From assembly GCA_017794825.1 (NCBI GenBank), contig CP051237.1:682001-746000 (forward strand): a stretch of 64,000 bases of DNA, written 5' to 3'. The notes under the pieces were generated by a model. The model was not told where the DNA came from and did not search any database. It was given only the letters and a program-made list of their open reading frames with translations. This document shows positions 60,331 through 64,000 of the stretch, piece by piece. The translations under genes were made by a program, and so were the position numbers. The stretch's first letter is position 1. Each line of letters begins with the position of its first letter. The stretch comes from Pararhizobium sp. Its GTDB lineage: Bacteria; Pseudomonadota; Alphaproteobacteria; Rhizobiales; Rhizobiaceae.

Positions 60331-61749
60331 ATGGCGACGTTGCTTGTAAAGAACGCCCGCGTGCTCGTGACAATGGACGGGACGCGACGCGAGATCGAGG
60401 ATGGCGGCCTTTACGCTGAAGACGGCGTCATCCGGCAGGTCGGCAAAACGGAGGATCTGCCGCAGTCGGCCGACAAGGTCATCGACGCCAGCGGCCAGAT
60501 CGTGCTGCCTGGCTTCGTCAACACCCACCACCATCTCAACCAGACGCTGACACGCAACCTGCCGGCCGCCCAGAACAACAATCTGTTCGAATGGCTGAAG
60601 GTCCATTATCGCATCTGGGCGCGCACCCACCCGGACGCCTCGCGCACGAGTTGCCTGATCGGCATGGCCGAACTCTTGCTCTCCGGCTGCACCACGGTTT
60701 TCGATCACTCTTACCTCTTCAAGAGCGGCAATACGATCGACGTTCATATCGAGGCGGCGAAGGATCTCGGAGTCCGCTTCCACGCGAGCCGCGGTTCGAT
60801 GTCGCTGGGCGAATCCAAAGGCGGCCTGCCGCCGGACGAATGCGTGGAGGATGAGGACGACATCATGCGCGACTGCGTGCGCGTGGTCGATCGCTACCAC
60901 GACGCATCGCACGGCGCGATGACCCGCATCGTCCTTGCGCCCTGCTCCCCCTTCTCGGTTTCGGAAGATCTGCTCAAAGAGACGGCCAGCCTTGCGCGCG
61001 ACAAGAAGGTGATGCTCCACACCCATCTGTGCGAGACGCTGGACGAGGAGCGCTATACGCTGGAGCGCTTCGGCAAGCGCCCGGTCGACTGGATGGCCGA
61101 TCTCGACTGGCTGGGCGACGACGTCTGGTTCGCTCATGCGATCCACGTCGATGACGAGGAGATCACCCGCTTCGCCAGCACCGGCTGCGGCGCGGCCCAT
61201 TGCCCCTGCTCCAACATGCGGCTTGGATCCGGCATTGCGCCGATCAAGAAATACATGGCCGCCGGCGTTCGCGTCGGCATTGGCGTTGACGGATCGGCAA
61301 GCAATGACGCCTCGCACATGCTGGCCGAAGTCCGCCAGGCGATGCTGCTCGCCCGCCTGCGCCTCGGCCTGCTGCCGCCAGAAGGGCCGCGCAAGCTCTT
61401 CCTGCTGTCCCAATCGCACCCGTTGCGCGCCGACGAGTGGATGACCGCCCGCGAGGCGCTGGAACTGGCGACCATCGGCGGCGCCAGCGTTCTGGGCCGC
61501 GACGACATCGGGTCGCTGGAGCCCGGAAAATGCGCGGACTTCTTCACGCTGAAGCTGGATGCCATCGGCTACGCGGGCGGCCTGCACGACCCGGTCGCAG
61601 CCGTCGTCTTTTGCGCTCCGCAGAACGCCCACACAACGGTGGTCAACGGCCGGGCAGTCGTCGAAGATGGCCGCATCACGGCGATGGACATGGACCCGGT
61701 GATTGCCGAGCACAACAAGTGGAGCCTCGAGCTGGCGGCAGCGACTTGA
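60331..61749 (+). CDS. 8-oxoguanine deaminase-like amidohydrolase
   Basis: The product is 472 residues from the ATG at 60331. Amidohydrolase metal ligands are in LPGFVNTHHHLNQTLTRNLP, MLHTHLCETLDEERY, WFAHAIHVDDEEI and GIGVDGSASNDASHML. The type resembles 8-oxoguanine deaminase and the TrzA/AtzB group, which remove an amino group from a purine or triazine. A close link to 8-oxoguanine deaminase (giving urate) is the best guess. It is coupled to the ureohydrolase gene upstream. Confidence 0.86.
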   Translation: MATLLVKNARVLVTMDGTRREIEDGGLYAEDGVIRQVGKTEDLPQSADKVIDASGQIVLPGFVNTHHHLNQTLTRNLPAAQNNNLFEWLKVHYRIWARTHPDASRTSCLIGMAELLLSGCTTVFDHSYLFKSGNTIDVHIEAAKDLGVRFHASRGSMSLGESKGGLPPDECVEDEDDIMRDCVRVVDRYHDASHGAMTRIVLAPCSPFSVSEDLLKETASLARDKKVMLHTHLCETLDEERYTLERFGKRPVDWMADLDWLGDDVWFAHAIHVDDEEITRFASTGCGAAHCPCSNMRLGSGIAPIKKYMAAGVRVGIGVDGSASNDASHMLAEVRQAMLLARLRLGLLPPEGPRKLFLLSQSHPLRADEWMTAREALELATIGGASVLGRDDIGSLEPGKCADFFTLKLDAIGYAGGLHDPVAAVVFCAPQNAHTTVVNGRAVVEDGRITAMDMDPVIAEHNKWSLELAAAT

Positions 61750-61883
61750 GGAATGGAGAGAGACTGTTCCGGACAACATCCGCGCCACATGTTGCGCCTG
61801 GTGATAGCTGCAGATCTCTCTCCTCGCCCCCATTGCGGGCATAACCCGCAATTCAGATCACGCCGCGTCCGCGGCGCGAAAAA

Positions 61884-62366
61884 TCACTCGCCGGCGGCCT
61901 GATTGGCGATGCCTTCAAAGATGCCGTCGAGTTCGGAGGCAAGCGTCTTCAGCGCCTCTCCGCCTTCGTCGAAATAGGGAGAGAAAACGAAGGTCGGGGT
62001 CTTGTAGCTGAGGGTCGATCCGCCCTCGCCTTCCGTGACGTAGAAGCGGATCGGCGCCTCTATCCCGGCGGCGAGGCTTGCTTCCAGCATGCGAACGGCG
62101 AAATCGTTGCGATAGACCCCGACAACGCGGTTGCCGGGAATGGCGACGCCGCGGCTCTCGGCGCCGCGCGAAGCGCTCGCCTGCGTCACCAATCCCATTT
62201 TCGCATCCTTGATCGCCGCATCCAGCCGACTGTTGAGATCGGCGAAGCTGTAGGACGTGTCCATGATCACCCAGCCCTCGCGCGCCTCGATGGAACCCGC
62301 GGATACCGGACCTGCAAATGCAGTCACCAGGACAAGTGCAGAGATGCTCGAAACCAAACGGCGCAT
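61884..62366 (-). CDS. DUF302-domain exported protein
   Basis: The product is 160 residues from the ATG at 62366, with GGGAGG six bases upstream. A signal peptide ends FAGPVSAG. The DUF302 pattern shows as GWVIMDTSYSFADLNSRLDA, NRVVGVYRNDFAVRMLEASL and GIEAPIRFYVTEGEGGSTLS. The function of the domain is not known. It stands alone, and an open frame upstream of this start lacks family likeness. Confidence 0.88.
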   Translation of the reverse strand: MRRLVSSISALVLVTAFAGPVSAGSIEAREGWVIMDTSYSFADLNSRLDAAIKDAKMGLVTQASASRGAESRGVAIPGNRVVGVYRNDFAVRMLEASLAAGIEAPIRFYVTEGEGGSTLSYKTPTFVFSPYFDEGGEALKTLASELDGIFEGIANQAAGE

Positions 62367-62504
62367 GACCGCCTCCCTTGACGGATTTTCCTCACGCCAT
62401 CCTTCGTCAAAGTTTGAAGACCCGCAATCTACGGACCTCTCAACTCTGATCACGTCTGGTTCAGGAACATGCGCCGGGCGGACTGTCTCGATGATGGGTG
62501 AAAA

Positions 62505-63956
62505 TCAGTCGAGGCTCGCCGAAACGCGCATCTTGAGGAATTTCGTCTCCAGATAGGCTTCAAGTCCTTCCGGACCGAGTTCGCGGCCAAGGCCGCTCAT
62601 CTTCCAGCCGCCAAACGGCGCCTGCAATTCGCTGACATCGTTGACGTTGAGACCGATCCCGCCGAATTCCAGCCGATCGGCGATCGTCCACATCCGTTCG
62701 AGATCCGCGCCGTACATGTAGGCGGCCAGACCGTATTCGAGGCTGTTGGCCATCTCGATCATCTGGGCATGACTGTCGAAGGTCGTCATCGCCGCCAGCG
62801 GGCCGAAGCTCTCCTCCGTCATTGGCATACTGTCGAGCGGCGCATCGTCGATTACGGTAGGCCGGTAGAAATGGCCGCGGGCGAAGTCTCCCTCCGTCGG
62901 CGCATAGCCGCCGGCGATAACCCGCCCGCCTTTGGTCACCGCATCCTGCCGGTGCGCCTCCACCCGGTCGATAACGGAGCGGTTCAACACCGGTCCATAG
63001 GCGACGCCGGGCGCAATGCCGTGGCCAAGTTCCGTCTCATCGGCGAGGTCCGCAAGGATCGCCGCGAATTCGTTGTGAACGCGCCTGTCGACAAGGATCC
63101 GGTTCACTGTGATGCAGATCTGGCCCATATTCGAGAAGGACCGGCGATGCGCCGCGCGCGCCGCATCCTCCAGATCGGCGTCTGCCAGCACGATGAAGGG
63201 CGCGTGGCCGCCGAGTTCCAGGCAGACGCGTTTCAGGTTGACCGCCGCATTGCGCATGATTTCCTGGCCCGCGGCGATAGAGGCCGTCGCCGAAATCACC
63301 CGGATTTCCGGATGTCCGGAAATCGCTGCGCCGGCCACCGGCCCGTAACCCGGCACATCGGCAAGGCACCCGTCAGGCAACCCGGCCTCGTGCAGGCAGT
63401 CGACCAGCATCGCGATCGCCAGCGGCGTCTCGTGCGGCGACTTGACGATGATCGGACAGCCGGCGGCAAGCGCGGGACCGACTTTCCAGCAATAGAGATC
63501 GACGGGATAATTCCACGGCACAATGGCGCCGGCGACGCCGGCCGAATGATAGGAGACGACGTTTTTGATGCCCGGAGCCGATGCAGGCCGGAGCGAGCCG
63601 AAAATCCGTGTCGCCTCGCCGGCATAGTAGCGCAGCACGGTCGCGCCGAAGAGGATCTCCTTGCGGTTGTCGGGCACGGGCTTGCCCTGCTCCCGCGTCA
63701 GAAGCAGCGCCATGTCCTCGACCCGAGCCTCGATCAGTTCGGCCGCGCGCACAAGAATGGCGGCGCGCTCGGCCGCCGGCATGGCGGCGAAGCTCTTTTC
63801 AACCCTTTTGGCGGCTGCGACCGCCTGCCCGACAACAGCGCCATCGGCAAGCAGCGTCGAACCGACCCTCTCTCCCGTGGCGGGATCGTTGATGACGAAG
63901 GTTTCCTTGCCTTCCGGCATAAGCCATTGGCCGTCGATGAAAAATCCGCGATCCAT
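62505..63956 (-). CDS. NAD(P)-dependent aldehyde dehydrogenase (succinate-semialdehyde dehydrogenase type)
   Basis: The product is 483 residues from the ATG at 63956; GAGG is nine bases upstream, better spaced than for the ATG at 63962. Key residues are the glutamate in CLELGGHAPFIVLADADLED, the catalytic cysteine in NMGQICITVNRILVD, the cofactor motif VISATASIAAGQEI and the ending LGRELGPEGLEAYLETKFLK. FIDGQWLMPEGKETFVINDP at the start fits the GabD-like group. The context gives no firm substrate. The upstream gene probably ends 12 bases before its start. Confidence 0.9.
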   Translation of the reverse strand: MDRGFFIDGQWLMPEGKETFVINDPATGERVGSTLLADGAVVGQAVAAAKRVEKSFAAMPAAERAAILVRAAELIEARVEDMALLLTREQGKPVPDNRKEILFGATVLRYYAGEATRIFGSLRPASAPGIKNVVSYHSAGVAGAIVPWNYPVDLYCWKVGPALAAGCPIIVKSPHETPLAIAMLVDCLHEAGLPDGCLADVPGYGPVAGAAISGHPEIRVISATASIAAGQEIMRNAAVNLKRVCLELGGHAPFIVLADADLEDAARAAHRRSFSNMGQICITVNRILVDRRVHNEFAAILADLADETELGHGIAPGVAYGPVLNRSVIDRVEAHRQDAVTKGGRVIAGGYAPTEGDFARGHFYRPTVIDDAPLDSMPMTEESFGPLAAMTTFDSHAQMIEMANSLEYGLAAYMYGADLERMWTIADRLEFGGIGLNVNDVSELQAPFGGWKMSGLGRELGPEGLEAYLETKFLKMRVSASLD

Positions 63957-63967
63957 GATCATATGCC

Positions 63968-64000
63968 TCAGCGCATCTTGAGGCGGCGCCAGAGTTCCGC
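63968..64000 (-). CDS. C-terminal end of a CDS continuing beyond the window
   Basis: On the minus strand the frame reads AELWRRLKMR and then a TGA at 63970-63968. Just ten codons are visible. The ending is compatible with a membrane transporter subunit or similar, but no identity can be claimed. It would be co-oriented with the aldehyde dehydrogenase gene. Confidence 0.3.
   Translation of the reverse strand, partial: AELWRRLKMR

Noticed and set aside
1..64000. tRNA, rRNA, riboswitch or prophage genes
   Set aside because: No cloverleaf, ribosomal sequence, recognisable riboswitch core or phage structural gene was seen by eye; a covariance-model search could overturn this for small RNAs.

Overview
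The window reads as chromosomal DNA of a GC-rich alphaproteobacterium, most likely of the order Hyphomicrobiales (Rhizobiales). The grounds are a phnGHIJKL block ending in a hexapeptide acetyltransferase, a soeABC-type sulfite dehydrogenase, PotABCD-, LivGFHM- and DctPQM-type uptake systems, YCII/ECF sigma units and cyclase/TPR fusions. The genus cannot be fixed by eye. No rRNA or tRNA gene was seen.

Layout. 0-3.3 kb: two DUF1254/DUF1214 proteins in tandem and an MscS channel. 3.4-6 kb: a copper-delivery unit, made of a DUF2946-like protein, a three-domain YcnI-PCuAC-CusA-like fusion and a SCO1 protein. 6-12.1 kb: C-P lyase genes phnGHIJKL plus an acetyltransferase, divergent from the regulator phnF with a likely operator between. 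12.1-14.4 kb: a solitary HigA antitoxin, then mnmD divergent from an FAD oxidase, together resembling a split MnmC. 14.4-18.9 kb: a polyamine-type ABC importer. 19.3-23.1 kb: livGFHM without a binding protein. 23.2-23.9 kb: a Phd/VapC toxin-antitoxin pair. 24.6-31.1 kb: a TetR regulator divergent from a TRAP transporter, an M20 hydrolase and an FAD oxidase, which looks like one uptake and catabolic unit. 31.1-38.8 kb: an ABC exporter, a cyclase-TolB-TPR protein, a secreted trefoil lectin, a lipoprotein, an ArsR/SRPBCC pair, a class I glutamine amidotransferase and a second TetR.

39.3-41.4 kb is the accessory patch. It holds an IS3-type transposase remnant, a HigB/HI1420-like toxin-antitoxin pair whose antitoxin tail runs into the IS remnant, a broken higA, and an array of eight degenerate 44/57-bp repeats with no obvious coding role. 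The array is the strongest candidate for something undescribed.

41.5-64 kb: a membrane-anchored class III cyclase; a YCII-YCII-ECF sigma-DoxX unit; an orphan LivK-like binding protein with a clear terminator; soeABC divergent from a DoxX gene; a flavin monooxygenase and a lipid kinase separated by an AT-rich gap; a ThuA protein; an alpha/beta hydrolase; a DrrAB-like exporter divergent from a MarR regulator; a ureohydrolase paired with an 8-oxoguanine deaminase; a DUF302 protein; and an aldehyde dehydrogenase.

Several intergenic regions carry perfect palindromes placed over plausible promoters (PhnF, Phd/VapC, two TetR, MarR), so local regulators probably control their neighbours. All functional names rest on motif recognition by eye, not on database searches.
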